Of a stretch of 64,000 nucleotides of DNA, positions 45,948 to 55,138 are shown one piece after another. The position numbers and the translations under genes are program-made. The stretch is taken from contig CAVUIK010000017.1 in NCBI GenBank assembly GCA_963741565.1, positions 62,001 to 126,000 of the forward strand, written 5' to 3'. The notes beneath the pieces are model-generated. The model did no database searches. It was given only the letters and a program-made list of their open reading frames with translations, and was not told where the DNA came from. The stretch comes from Ga0077555 sp963741565. GTDB lineage: Bacteria; Pseudomonadota; Alphaproteobacteria; Rhizobiales; Hyphomicrobiaceae. Numbering within the stretch: the stretch's first letter is position 1; every line of letters begins with the position of its first letter.

Positions 45948-46208
45948 TCACGTATCGCCAACTCGAGCCGCCCCTCTGACGAGTGTGTTGCCGCCCTGTG
46001 GCGGCGGTGCGGCGTCGCGGCCGCCCGTCAGCAGGTGCAGGCGCGATGGTTTCCCCGGTGCCGCCTGATCCAAAGGCCGCTGTTCGGTTTGCTCCAGGCT
46101 TCGCGGCGTCAACACCAGACGCGCCTCGCGATCCGGGACCAGCCGTGCCGCGCGGGCGGCAGGCCCAAGGGCTCGGTTGCAGAACCACTGTTTCAGCGAG
46201 GTCAGCAT
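45948..46208 (-). CDS. Small hypothetical protein (86 aa)
   Basis: Begins MLTSLKQWFCNRALGPAARA and is otherwise polar, Pro/Arg/Gly-rich, with no recognised domain, signal peptide or membrane segment. It has a good ribosome site (GGAG 8 nt before the ATG) and a sigma-70-type promoter ending about 30 nt before the start (see 46239-46267), which is why I list it although the composition alone is not decisive. It is divergent from the exported protein at 46353. Confidence 0.45.
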   Translation of the reverse strand: MLTSLKQWFCNRALGPAARAARLVPDREARLVLTPRSLEQTEQRPLDQAAPGKPSRLHLLTGGRDAAPPPQGGNTLVRGAARVGDT

Positions 46209-46238
46209 CTTGGCTCTCCATAATTGAACGATGTATAC

Positions 46239-46267
46239 TATCTAACATAGCCGTGAACTTTGTTCAA
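46239..46267 (-). promoter_or_regulatory. Sigma-70-like promoter overlapped by a TGAAC-TTT-GTTCA palindrome
   Basis: On the minus strand TTGAAC (46262-46267), 17-bp spacer, TAGATA (46239-46244) precede the small gene at 46208. A perfect inverted repeat TGAAC-TTT-GTTCA occupies 46254-46266, so it covers the -35 box; a further GTTCA lies at 46270-46274. This fits an operator for an unknown repressor that could also act on the divergent gene at 46353. Only the sequence pattern supports it. Confidence 0.5.
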
Positions 46268-46352
46268 GTGTTCAATTTCGAGGCGATTTTGCGAAACTCC
46301 CAGCCCGGCGCACCGTACCTTCTGGCACCCGGCACCGCTTCGAGAGGCGACC

Positions 46353-46733
46353 ATGAGCCCACGCAACCGATCCGCCGTCACAACACTCGCAACATGCCTG
46401 TTGGCGCTCACAGCGTCGCCCGCCGGCGCGCAGGAGACCTATGAAAGCTGGCCCCTGCTCAAGAGCACCTTTCCGTCCACCGGTGGCGGCGGCATCACCA
46501 TCAAAGGCTACGACCCCGTCATCACGAGCGGAAAGTGCATTACGACGTTCATGGCGGTGGAAGCGGGACCGAATCCCAAGGTTTACAGCAACGTCATCGA
46601 GTTCGATGGTGTGCCCGCACAAGGCGGCATCCTCTGCCAGAACGGTAAGTGGCGCGCGTTCGACGGCGGCGCTACCGGCACGACGCCGTTCCGCTTGTTT
46701 TTCAAGGATGGCGTGTTTCGCGGCAGCCCGTGA
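46353..46733 (+). CDS. Small exported protein (126 aa)
   Basis: A signal peptide (TTLATCLLALTASPAGA, cleavage before QETY) is followed by about 100 residues, probably beta-rich, with two Cys (in SGKCITTF and ILCQNGKW) that may pair, and a GGGGITIKGYDP stretch. I do not recognise the family. The start at 46353 has a GAGAGGCGACC site. It is divergent from the small gene at 46208 and convergent with nfeD. Confidence 0.65.
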   Translation: MSPRNRSAVTTLATCLLALTASPAGAQETYESWPLLKSTFPSTGGGGITIKGYDPVITSGKCITTFMAVEAGPNPKVYSNVIEFDGVPAQGGILCQNGKWRAFDGGATGTTPFRLFFKDGVFRGSP

Positions 46734-46753
46734 ACCGGCGCCGCGCGATGGCG

Positions 46754-47203
46754 TCAGCCGGCGTCACGCTCGACGACGAGCACGGTGCCGTTGGTGCCGG
46801 TGACCTTGACGCGGGCGCCGGCAGTGGCATCGGCGCCTTGCGCCTGCCAGATCGTATCGCCGACGCGAACTTTGCCGCGACCGCCGGCAATGGCTTCCTC
46901 GACCGTCACGACACGACCAACATATTGCGCGCCGCGCGCATTGAGATCCGGCAGATCACTTTTGACAGCTTCCGGCCGGGCATAGCGGCGGGCGAAGATC
47001 GCCGACGCCATGGCCAGCAGCGCGAACAAGACGAGTTGCAGCGGCCAGCCCATCGGCGTCGCGAGCGCCAGCAAACCGACGACTACGGCCGCTGCGCCGA
47101 ACCAGGCAAAGTGGATGCCGGGCACGATGGTCTCGAGCGCAAACAGGAGGACAGCCAGGATCAGCCAGCTCCAGGGGCCGAGCGACTGGAAGATATTCAT
47201 CAT
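46754..47203 (-). CDS. NfeD family membrane protein
   Basis: 149 residues: two or three membrane helices in the first 75 (WSWLILAVLLFALETIVPGI, then LQLVLFALLAMASAIFA) and a C-terminal OB-fold-like domain (VTVEEAIAGGRGKVRVGDTI, GARVKVTGTNGTVL) as in NfeD1b. It lies 87 bp downstream of an SPFH gene in the same direction, the standard SPFH-NfeD pairing (as in ybbK-qmcA of E. coli), in which the two are thought to work together in membrane quality control. Confidence 0.9.
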   Translation of the reverse strand: MMNIFQSLGPWSWLILAVLLFALETIVPGIHFAWFGAAAVVVGLLALATPMGWPLQLVLFALLAMASAIFARRYARPEAVKSDLPDLNARGAQYVGRVVTVEEAIAGGRGKVRVGDTIWQAQGADATAGARVKVTGTNGTVLVVERDAG

Positions 47204-47290
47204 GGCGGGACGAAGCTCTGTCTTGCGTGGGGAACGGGAGTTGGATCAAGTCACCTGCGCGCGTTGTGAGCACGCGCAGACCAAGCCGCG

Positions 47291-48262
47291 TCAGATTTTT
47301 GGGACGCTGCCGCCGTTCGCGCGTGAATGGCCGCCGCTATTGCGCCCGAAGGCTTCGCCAGCGATCTCGGACAGGCCCGCCAACGACCCGATCACCGACG
47401 ACGCGTCGAGCGGCATCATCAGGATCTTCTGGTTCGGCGACTTTGCGATGGCTTCAAGCGCTTTCATGTAGTTGTTGGCGACAAAGTAGTTGATGGCCTG
47501 CACATTGCCTTTCGAAATCGCGTCTGAGACCATCCGCGTGGCTTCGGCTTCGGCCTGGGCGGCGCGCTCGCGTGCTTCGGCATCGCGGAAGGCAGCCTCC
47601 TTGCGGCCCTCAGCTTCGAGCACGGCGGCCTGCTTCTCGCCTTCGGCCTGCAGAATGGCGGCCTGACGGTGACCTTCGGCCTCCAGGATCTGGGCGCGCT
47701 TATCACGCTCGGCCTTCATCTGGCGGGCCATGCTGTCGACGAGGTCGCGCGGCGGTGCGATGTCCTTGATCTCGATGCGCGTGACCTTGATGCCCCACAA
47801 CTCGGTGGCCGCATCGAGGACGTTCAGCAGCCGGGCATTGATTTGGTCGCGGTTCGACAGCAGCTCGTCGAGGTCCATCGACCCCATGACGGTACGGATA
47901 TTGGTCATCGTCAGGTTGACGATGGCGCCTTCGAGACCTTCGACCTCATAGGCAGCCTTGGCGGCATTCAGGACCTGGTAGAACGTCACGCCGTCCACCT
48001 TCACCATGGCGTTGTCGCGGGTGATGATGTCCTGCGAGGGGATGTCCATCACCTGCTCTTTCATGCTCATCTTGTAGCCGATGCGCTCCATCACCGGGAC
48101 CAGGATGTGGAGGCCAGGGGTCAAGGTTCGCGTGTAGCGGCCGAAATTCTCGACCGTCCAGGCGTAACCCTGCGGGACCACCTTCACCGTGGACCAGAGT
48201 GCGAGGATCGCAAACAGGATGAGAACGAAACCGAGGATCTCGAAACCACTGAGAATATTCAT
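47291..48262 (-). CDS. qmcA: SPFH/band-7 protein (QmcA/paraslipin type)
   Basis: 323 residues. An N-terminal membrane hairpin (GFEILGFVLILFAILALWST) is followed by the SPFH core (VENFGRYTRTLTPGLHILVP, MTNIRTVMGSMDLDELLS) and a coiled coil with 11-residue AILQAEGEKQA-type repeats up to about residue 240, then a Gly/Ser tail. These proteins form large membrane-attached rings. The NfeD partner gene lies immediately downstream. qmcA is used because of this arrangement; paraslipin is an equally good name. Confidence 0.9.
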   Translation of the reverse strand: MNILSGFEILGFVLILFAILALWSTVKVVPQGYAWTVENFGRYTRTLTPGLHILVPVMERIGYKMSMKEQVMDIPSQDIITRDNAMVKVDGVTFYQVLNAAKAAYEVEGLEGAIVNLTMTNIRTVMGSMDLDELLSNRDQINARLLNVLDAATELWGIKVTRIEIKDIAPPRDLVDSMARQMKAERDKRAQILEAEGHRQAAILQAEGEKQAAVLEAEGRKEAAFRDAEARERAAQAEAEATRMVSDAISKGNVQAINYFVANNYMKALEAIAKSPNQKILMMPLDASSVIGSLAGLSEIAGEAFGRNSGGHSRANGGSVPKI

Positions 48263-48403
48263 GGACCTGCCCTAGACAATTTGCCGCACAACATGGATGT
48301 GGTGCGCCGTTCTCTCTTTTCTAGAGAGGATATCGCAATATAGGGTAAACGATTGATTTATAAATGATTTAGACGACACTTCTCGACGTCGCGCACAAAC
48401 CGG

Positions 48404-50794
48404 CTAGCGCTGAAACCGGTTGTAGCTGTCCAGGACGTCCTTGAATTCGGCATTCCGGGTCGATTCCTCGACCAATACTTCAGTCGTCACCTTCTTCAGG
48501 GCCTCGAGCGTTGGTCCGGTAAACGGCCGGACCGCGATGCGCTGGGCGCGGATCTGGGTCAGCACGTCGTTTTGCGCGCTGCCGAACCCCGTCGCCCACT
48601 TGTCGAGATTGCGCCGGCAGGCTTCGTCGACGAGCCGGCGCTGGCCGTCCGGCATGACATTCCAAAGTGCCGGATTGATCACCAGCTCCATCAGGAAGCT
48701 CGCCTGATGCCAACTCGGGTACTGATAGACTGGCGCCGGTAATGGTGCGCGCAGGAACGTTCCAAGCAACGGCGTCCCCGAAAACCAGGCGTCGATCCAA
48801 CTCGACGAGAACGCGGCGGCGGCATTCTCGGTCGCGGTCAGCGAGACCGGCGACGCGCCGGCCTTCTGGAGGACGTCGGTCAGCACCGGGGAGTTGCTGC
48901 GCACCTTCAGGTTGCGCAGGTCACCGGGCGTCCTGATCTCCTTGCGCAGCCACACTCCTGGAGCGCCGCCAATGCCGCACGGGATCACCCTGAGGCTCGA
49001 GCCATCGCGCGCGTAAGTCTGCTCAAGCAGGTAGGCGCCCTCCGCGCGCAGCCAGCGGACATGATCGGCAGGAGCCAAGCCAAACGGGATCGCGCCGCCA
49101 AAAATCGAGTAGGTCCGGCCCCGGGCGTTGTCAGTGAGCGGGGTGTGCCAGGCCATCACATCCGACTGTGACCGCACCTGGCTCAACACCTCGGCCCCGC
49201 GCGCGGCCGCGTCGCCGGTGATCGGCTCGATGGTCAATCGCCCACCGCTGAGGGTGCGCAGCTCTGCGATGAAATCGGGCATCTGCTCGCTGAGGCCACG
49301 CACCGTCTCGCGATTGAAGAGCCCGACGGCGAGCCGCCATTTGGCTGATGGCACGGATTGGGCAATCCGCTCGATCTCGGCTTGGGGCAACGCGGCCGGC
49401 AGCGTCTTGCGTTCGAACACGGCTGGCACCCGCGACGTCGCCGATGACGACGACGCACCGCCCGGCGATTGTGGCGTCGCGCTCGACGACTGCGCGCTGG
49501 CCGGTTGCGCGGTCGTTTGCTGCGCATTCGACGACGGCGGAGCAACGGCAGAACTTGCCGCCGCTTGCGATGACGCGGCTGAGGTAGGCGGTGGTACCGC
49601 TGCACCTGGCCGGTTCGGTTCGGCGGCAACCGGTGCCTCCAGTGTCGCAACGCGCACGCGTTGGGCCGGTGCCAACACCAACACGTAATACCAGATCCCC
49701 CCTAGCAACGCCGCGCTGGCAGCCGTCCAGCCGAGCACCCGGCCCCGCCCGCCACGCGCGACCGCCGGCTGGGGCGGCACACCCGACCGGATCTGATCGA
49801 ACGTCACATTCGGCGAGAAAGAACGTGCCGACGCAACCACCGTGGCTGCGGCCTGCGTCGCCGGCCCGATCTTCCCCAGGGGTTGCGCCGCCCGCTCCGC
49901 GAGCAGCATCTGGCGCCACTCGGCGACCGTCTGCGGCCGGTCCTGGGCCCGCACGCTCATCGCCGCATCGACCGCCTCGATGAACGTGGCCCGATACGCC
50001 TCGCGGTCGGCCGCCATCGGCATGGCCGTCTCGAGATCGCGCGACAGCGCATCAGCCGGCGCCATGCCCGTCACCAGATAGTAGAATGTGGCGCCGAGCG
50101 CGTAGATGTCGCTCCACGCGCCTTGCCGGTCGACATCGAGCGCGTATTGTTCCTTCGGCGAATAGCCAGGCGTCACGATCGCATGCACGGTTTTCGAGCG
50201 CGTGCTGAGGGCGGCCCGCGCGGCGCCGAAATCGATGAGCACGGGATCGTACCCGTCACGCATGATGATGTTCGCCGGCTTGATGTCGCGATGCAGGATA
50301 CCGGCGGCATGCACCGCCTCGACAGAATCGAGCAGCTTGACCGCGATCCGGTCGATCTCGGACTGGGTCGGCGTCCGGCCGAGGCGGTCGCGCCATTGGG
50401 CGAGGTTCGGCCCCTGCTCGAAGTCGAGCACCATGTAGGCCGTGTTGTTTTCCTCGAACAGCCGCGACACGCGGACGATGTTGGGGTGCCGGAAGCGAGC
50501 AAGCGTGCGGGCCTCTTCGAGAAACTTTTGCCGGCCCCAGGCGAACACGCCCTCCTCGCGCGCCGACTTGGCATGCACCGTCGCGCCGTGCTCGCGCAGC
50601 GCCATGTCCGAGGGGAAGTATTCCTTAATCGCGATCGGCGAGCCAAGCCGGGTATCCTGCGCCTTGTAGGTAAGGCCAAACCCGCCCTGTCCCAGCACAT
50701 CCAGGACCTTGTAGTCGCCCGCCAGGACGGCGCCGATCGGCAGGGCTTGGCGATAATCCACGGGCAGCGCTCTCTTGGTGCTCGATATTGGCAT
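48404..50794 (-). CDS. Hanks-type Ser/Thr kinase with extracytoplasmic TRAP (DctP)-like binding domain
   Basis: 796 residues in one uninterrupted frame. Kinase domain at about 28-300: GQGGFG (35-40), Lys57 in AIKEY, HRD 168-170 with Lys172 and Asn175, DFG 188-190, and SPKEQY in the APE position, so all catalytic residues are present. One membrane helix (about 354-375) follows, then a Ser/Ala/Pro linker (about 385-458), then about 330 residues resembling a DctP-family TRAP solute-binding protein: MPDFIAELRTLSGGRLTIEP and TPGDLRNLKVRSNSPVLTDV, with Arg632 at the place of the carboxylate-binding Arg. The topology puts the kinase inside and the binding domain in the periplasm. A DctP gene lies 626 bp away at 51420. 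Confidence 0.85.
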   Translation of the reverse strand: MPISSTKRALPVDYRQALPIGAVLAGDYKVLDVLGQGGFGLTYKAQDTRLGSPIAIKEYFPSDMALREHGATVHAKSAREEGVFAWGRQKFLEEARTLARFRHPNIVRVSRLFEENNTAYMVLDFEQGPNLAQWRDRLGRTPTQSEIDRIAVKLLDSVEAVHAAGILHRDIKPANIIMRDGYDPVLIDFGAARAALSTRSKTVHAIVTPGYSPKEQYALDVDRQGAWSDIYALGATFYYLVTGMAPADALSRDLETAMPMAADREAYRATFIEAVDAAMSVRAQDRPQTVAEWRQMLLAERAAQPLGKIGPATQAAATVVASARSFSPNVTFDQIRSGVPPQPAVARGGRGRVLGWTAASAALLGGIWYYVLVLAPAQRVRVATLEAPVAAEPNRPGAAVPPPTSAASSQAAASSAVAPPSSNAQQTTAQPASAQSSSATPQSPGGASSSSATSRVPAVFERKTLPAALPQAEIERIAQSVPSAKWRLAVGLFNRETVRGLSEQMPDFIAELRTLSGGRLTIEPITGDAAARGAEVLSQVRSQSDVMAWHTPLTDNARGRTYSIFGGAIPFGLAPADHVRWLRAEGAYLLEQTYARDGSSLRVIPCGIGGAPGVWLRKEIRTPGDLRNLKVRSNSPVLTDVLQKAGASPVSLTATENAAAAFSSSWIDAWFSGTPLLGTFLRAPLPAPVYQYPSWHQASFLMELVINPALWNVMPDGQRRLVDEACRRNLDKWATGFGSAQNDVLTQIRAQRIAVRPFTGPTLEALKKVTTEVLVEESTRNAEFKDVLDSYNRFQR

Positions 50795-51053
50795 TCAACA
50801 TCTGGACGGTGGCGGAATTCGCCCGGGCTGGCAAGACGATCGGCAATTAACCACCGGCCCGCCGGCTAGCAGACCATGGCCCTCGCAGCAGGTGGGCACG
50901 GCTGGACCGCTCAACAAGCCTGTGCACGAGGTCTTGATCGCGGCGGCTGGGAAATGTCGCTGCCGATCTCGGTCCGGGTGCCCGTTCTGGGTGCCGGTTT
51001 CCCAGGGGAGCCAAACTGGCTATTCTGCCCAACCAACTCGCTGGAGACTGGAC

Positions 51054-51347
51054 ATGGCCAAAGCATTCTGGGTGGCGACCTATCGGGCAATCACCAAACC
51101 CGACAACATGGCAGCCTACGCGGCCCTCTCCGGCCCTGCCATCGTGGCCGCCGGCGGCAAAATCCTTGTTCGTGGCTTGCCGAGCAAAGTCTACGACAAC
51201 GGCGTCATGCAACGTGTCGTCGTCATCGAGTTCCCGAGCGTCGCAGACGCGATCAGGGCCCACGATAGCCCGGCCTACCAAGCGGCTCTCGTAGCACTTG
51301 GCGATGGCGCCGACCGCGATATCCGCATTGTCGAAGGAATGGCGTAA
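51054..51347 (+). CDS. DUF1330 family protein
   Basis: 97 residues, a dimeric ferredoxin-like fold: KAFWVATYRAITKPDNMAAY, AAGGKILVRG and RVVVIEFPSVADAIRAHDSP, ending IRIVEG, as in DUF1330. Such proteins have no firm function. Start has GGAGACTGGAC upstream. The 259-bp region before it, back to the kinase start, is divergent and holds no other gene. It sits between the kinase and the orphan DctP gene. Confidence 0.85.
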   Translation: MAKAFWVATYRAITKPDNMAAYAALSGPAIVAAGGKILVRGLPSKVYDNGVMQRVVVIEFPSVADAIRAHDSPAYQAALVALGDGADRDIRIVEGMA

Positions 51348-51419
51348 TAGCCATTGACCAGATCGACCGGCAACTGCCTCGAGAGTAGTCGCCGGTCGAT
51401 TGATTTTCTGCGCGTGCGC

Positions 51420-52562
51420 CTATTTCTTCGCCCAATAATGCTCCACGGCGCGCTCAAGCGGCGGCCGGATGCGGGCCGCATGCGGCACAGCGAGCTTGGC
51501 GAACGTGCGCTGTGACTCGAGCACCCGGGCGAAGAACGGATTTTTCTTGGCCTCTGCTTCGAACACTTTGTCGGCAGCCTCGAGCTGCGCCTTGAACACC
51601 TCATCCGGAGTGCGCATGATCTTGACGCCATGCTTCTCCTCGAGCTCGGCGGCCGCCTTGCCGTCCTGCGCCACCGTGAAACTGGTGAAACGCTGTATCT
51701 CGGCCATGGCGGCGGACCGCACCATTGCCTTGATGTCGGCCGGCAGCTCGTCCCACTTCGATTTGTTGATAAGGAACTCGTGCACGGCCGGCGGCTGGCG
51801 CATGTCGGGCATGTAGTAGAACTTCGTGACGTTTTGGAAGCCCATCAGGATGTCGTGGCTCGGGATCGCCCACTCGGCGCCATCGATGGTGCCGCGCTCG
51901 AGCGCCGGGATTACCTCGCCGCCCGGCAATTGGACGCCGGCGATGCCCATGTGACGCAGCATGTCGAGACCGAGCCCGGATGTGCGGTACTTGAGGCGCC
52001 GCAGCTCCGCCAGATCGTTGAACGACTTTTTGAGCCAACCGAACGCTTCCCAGTACGGAACCGTCGTCGTGATCAGGCACATGACGTTGAGCTTCAGCTC
52101 TTTCTGCAGCATTTCGTTGTAGAGGTCGAGGCCACCGCCCTCCAGCATCCAGGCGAGAAACTCGTCGCGACCCATTCCAAATGGACCGCCCGGCGGAACG
52201 CCGAAGAGACCAGCCGCCGTATTCTTGCCGGTCCAATAGCCGGGCCAACTGTGAGCCGCATCGATGACGCCCTTGTGCGTTGCGTCGAGAACCTCGAACG
52301 CCGGAACGAGCTGGCCCGCCGGCGACACCTCGATCTTCAGGCGCCCGGCCGACATTTCTTCTACCGCCTTGGCGATCGTGGCGGGTGAGCCTTGCAGAAG
52401 GTTCGCTTGCGGCCATGTGCTCTGCAATTTCCAGATCGTTGCCTTGGCCGCAGGAGCCTGGGCGAGCACCGGATTGATTACCGTGGTCATACTGAAAGCC
52501 AGAGGGAGCGCGGTTGCCGTGAGCTGCGCCGCGCGGCGCCAACTGCGACTTGTGACAGACAT
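51420..52562 (-). CDS. TRAP transporter substrate-binding protein, DctP/TakP-like, without DctQM neighbours
   Basis: 380 residues from ATG at 52560-52562, preceded by GGAGAGTTCA. The signal peptide (about 1-35, cleavage after VLAQ) is followed by the DctP fold: WPQANLLQGSPATIAKAVEE, MSAGRLKIEVSPAGQLVPAF and RLKYRTSGLGLDMLRHMG, with the carboxylate-binding Arg in KYRTSG. The GGPFGM and WAIPSHDILMGF segments fit the TakP-like branch, which binds 2-oxo or related acids. No dctQ or dctM gene lies in the window, so the membrane partner is elsewhere or the protein serves as a sensor component. Confidence 0.85.
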   Translation of the reverse strand: MSVTSRSWRRAAQLTATALPLAFSMTTVINPVLAQAPAAKATIWKLQSTWPQANLLQGSPATIAKAVEEMSAGRLKIEVSPAGQLVPAFEVLDATHKGVIDAAHSWPGYWTGKNTAAGLFGVPPGGPFGMGRDEFLAWMLEGGGLDLYNEMLQKELKLNVMCLITTTVPYWEAFGWLKKSFNDLAELRRLKYRTSGLGLDMLRHMGIAGVQLPGGEVIPALERGTIDGAEWAIPSHDILMGFQNVTKFYYMPDMRQPPAVHEFLINKSKWDELPADIKAMVRSAAMAEIQRFTSFTVAQDGKAAAELEEKHGVKIMRTPDEVFKAQLEAADKVFEAEAKKNPFFARVLESQRTFAKLAVPHAARIRPPLERAVEHYWAKK

Positions 52563-52785
52563 TGAACTCTCCAGTTGCCATGGACACGATGAGAGTAGGG
52601 TCGCCGTTCCGTGGCGGTCAAGCATGCTGCAAGCTGTTGCCGGCGATTGCGGTTGGCCTCCGCAGGGCCTGCGCGAGGCTTTGGATCAGGAAGGTTAAGC
52701 GCGCCGCCGGAGCCATGATCACCGCAAATGGCCTGCCGGTCCGATCACGCTTCGCGCGGCAGCACCGAGGCGCTATGCTGGAAAC

Positions 52786-54138
52786 ATGCATCCCAATCCC
52801 GCAATCCAAGCGCAAAGTCGAGACCCGATGATCCACAATGAGCCCTATTGGTGGGAAGCCGCCCCGCCGACCACGCTTCCGCAAGCGACCGTGGCCAGCC
52901 GCGCGGACGTGGTCATCGTCGGCGCCGGCTACACGGGCCTGTCCGCTGGACTGACGCTCGCCCGCGCTGGACGCTCCGTCCAGATTTTCGACCGGCTGCG
53001 TCCCGGCGAAGGCGCCTCGACCCGCAACGGCGGCATTGCGAGCGGCAGCATTCGTCCAACCCTTGCCGAATTGGCGAAGTCGGTTGGTGAGGAGCGCGCC
53101 AAGGCGATCTACGCCGAATCGAAACTTGCGCGCGAGGATCTTGGCCGCTTCATCGCCGAGGAAAAGATCGACTGCGACTACAAGATGACCGGCCGCTTCT
53201 CGGGCGCTTCGAAGCAATCCGACTACGAGGCGCTGGCGCGCGACGCCGACTATCTGAAGGCCACCTACGGCATCGAAGCCTACGCCATTCCCAAGGCCGA
53301 GCAGCGCCGCGAACTCGGCACCGATTTCTATCACGGCGGCATGGTGCGCCTGGATATCGGCGGCCTGCATCCAGCAAAATTGCACGCCGGAATGTTGCGC
53401 CGAGCAATCGACGCCGGCGTGACGATCCACGGAGAAACGCGCGTCGCTGGCGTGCGCGCGGAAGGCGACGGTTACGAAGTGACGACCGACCGCGGCACGG
53501 TTCGGGCCGCGCACGTCATCATGGGAACCAACGGCTACATCGACAAGGCGGATACCTGGTTGCGCCGGCGCATGGTTCCGGTCCGCAGCCGCATCATCGC
53601 AACGGCGCCGCTCTCCGACAATCTGATGCGCGAGTTGATGCCTAAGGGCTACATGCTCTCCGAGACGCGCAAGCTGCACTATTACTACCGCCCCTCGCCG
53701 GACGGCCGCCGCATCCTGTTCGGTGGGCGCGACGGCACCATCGCGGGCGATCCGGCCTGGCCGACCGAAAGCCTGCGCCGCGCGCTGGTCGACATCTTTC
53801 CTGTCCTCGACGACGTGCCGATCACGCACAGCTGGTACGGGCATGTCGCCATGAACCGGGACATGATCCCGCGCATCTTCTCGAGGAACGGCATGCGCTA
53901 CGCCACCGGCTACTGCGGCTCAGGCGTGGTGTGGGCCCGCTGGGCCGGCCAGAAGGCGGCGCTCCAGGTTCTCGGCAAGGAGGAGGGCGTGTCGGCGCTC
54001 GATTTCCGGCCGCCCGCGCCAGTCCCCCTGTTCAATGGCACGCCCTGGTTCATGCCCGCCGTTTTCGCTTGGCTGACCCTGCAGGACCGCGTGAACCATC
54101 GCAGCCAGCGCGCCAACCGGGGCAAGCCGCAGCCATAA
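52786..54138 (+). CDS. FAD-dependent oxidoreductase of the DAO family (PuuB-like)
   Basis: 450 residues, FAD-binding GAGYTGLSAG near 46-55 and a downstream STRNGGIASG segment typical of gamma-glutamylputrescine oxidase (PuuB/OrdL-like) proteins; C-terminal YCGSGVVWARWAGQ is the second FAD-contact region. The substrate would be an amine or amino acid. A start at 52828 (MIHNEPYWW) is also possible and matches the usual beginning PYWW of this group. It is convergent with the reductase at 54140, 1 bp apart. Confidence 0.85.
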   Translation: MHPNPAIQAQSRDPMIHNEPYWWEAAPPTTLPQATVASRADVVIVGAGYTGLSAGLTLARAGRSVQIFDRLRPGEGASTRNGGIASGSIRPTLAELAKSVGEERAKAIYAESKLAREDLGRFIAEEKIDCDYKMTGRFSGASKQSDYEALARDADYLKATYGIEAYAIPKAEQRRELGTDFYHGGMVRLDIGGLHPAKLHAGMLRRAIDAGVTIHGETRVAGVRAEGDGYEVTTDRGTVRAAHVIMGTNGYIDKADTWLRRRMVPVRSRIIATAPLSDNLMRELMPKGYMLSETRKLHYYYRPSPDGRRILFGGRDGTIAGDPAWPTESLRRALVDIFPVLDDVPITHSWYGHVAMNRDMIPRIFSRNGMRYATGYCGSGVVWARWAGQKAALQVLGKEEGVSALDFRPPAPVPLFNGTPWFMPAVFAWLTLQDRVNHRSQRANRGKPQP

Positions 54139-54139
54139 T

Positions 54140-55138
54140 TCAGCCGGCCTGCAGCCAATCGCGGGCCTTGTCGAGCCAGCCGGGAGCCGTTTGCGCTACA
54201 GGCTCGAACGGGTCGGAGTAGAAGGTCGCGCCGGCCGCATCGGCGACCACCCCAACGGCATCGACGAGCGCTGGCGCGCCGGCGGCATAGACGATATCGC
54301 CGCCCGCCACCTGAGGCAGATGCTTGATGGCGGCCCCTGCCAGCAAGAGCCCTTGACTGCGCGGCAAGTCATCGATGGCTGCAATCACTGACACGCTCGG
54401 GAACTGGTGCGCCAACTCCAAGGCTGGAGCCATGTAGAATGCACCTGTCGTGCGCGAAGCCGCGAGCAGCACGATCGGACGATGCGGGTTCTCCCGCAAT
54501 GCGGTTGCCGCTACCGCCCAGATCGGCGCGAATCCAGTCCCACTGCCGACGAGGACCAGGCGGTTGTCGAGCCCCGGCCGCAGGAAGGCCTGGCCGAACG
54601 GACCTTCGATCGCAACCGGGTGCCCCACTGGAATTGTCTGGCCGAGTTGCGGCGTCACGCGTCCACCACGCACGCGTTTGATATTCAGTCGGATCAATCC
54701 ATCACTCGCAACAGATGTCATCGCCGACGTCGGGCTAAATGGACGCGCCGGAAAGCCGCGGAAGCTGAAGCGGCAATATTGACCGGGGAACACGGCGAAA
54801 CGGCGATCCGGCTTGATCGTGACCTCGACGATCCCCTCGGCCATCTCGATCAGCTCGACGACCATGCCCTTCACGCGCACGACCGGCGGCAACGGCTCGA
54901 TCTCCAGCTTCAGATCCGAGAACACCCTGGCTTGACAAGCGTGCACGATCCCGAATTGCCGGCCCTCGCCGCCGAGCGTGACGCCTTGCCGGACGCGCGT
55001 CAGACAAGAGCCGCAACGCCCCGCACGGCAGTCGTGCGGCAGCTCGACGCCGCTCAGCAGCGCGGCATCGAGCAACAGCTGGCCTGACCGGGCATGAAAC
55101 GTATCGTTTCCCAAGCAAATCTTGTGCAGTCGCGCCAT
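54140..55138 (-). CDS. 2Fe-2S ferredoxin-FAD/NAD(P) reductase
   Basis: 332 residues. An N-terminal plant-type [2Fe-2S] domain (Cys37, Cys42, Cys45, Cys68) is followed by an FAD domain (GQYCRFSFRGFPARPFSPTS) and an NAD(P) domain (LVGSGTGFAPIWAV). This is the CDP-6-deoxy-glucose reductase / phenol hydroxylase P5 arrangement: NAD(P)H to FAD to 2Fe-2S. Its start overlaps the stop of the cytochrome-like gene (ATGA near 55138), so it is coupled to that membrane protein and most likely passes electrons to it or from it. Confidence 0.9.
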   Translation of the reverse strand: MARLHKICLGNDTFHARSGQLLLDAALLSGVELPHDCRAGRCGSCLTRVRQGVTLGGEGRQFGIVHACQARVFSDLKLEIEPLPPVVRVKGMVVELIEMAEGIVEVTIKPDRRFAVFPGQYCRFSFRGFPARPFSPTSAMTSVASDGLIRLNIKRVRGGRVTPQLGQTIPVGHPVAIEGPFGQAFLRPGLDNRLVLVGSGTGFAPIWAVAATALRENPHRPIVLLAASRTTGAFYMAPALELAHQFPSVSVIAAIDDLPRSQGLLLAGAAIKHLPQVAGGDIVYAAGAPALVDAVGVVADAAGATFYSDPFEPVAQTAPGWLDKARDWLQAG

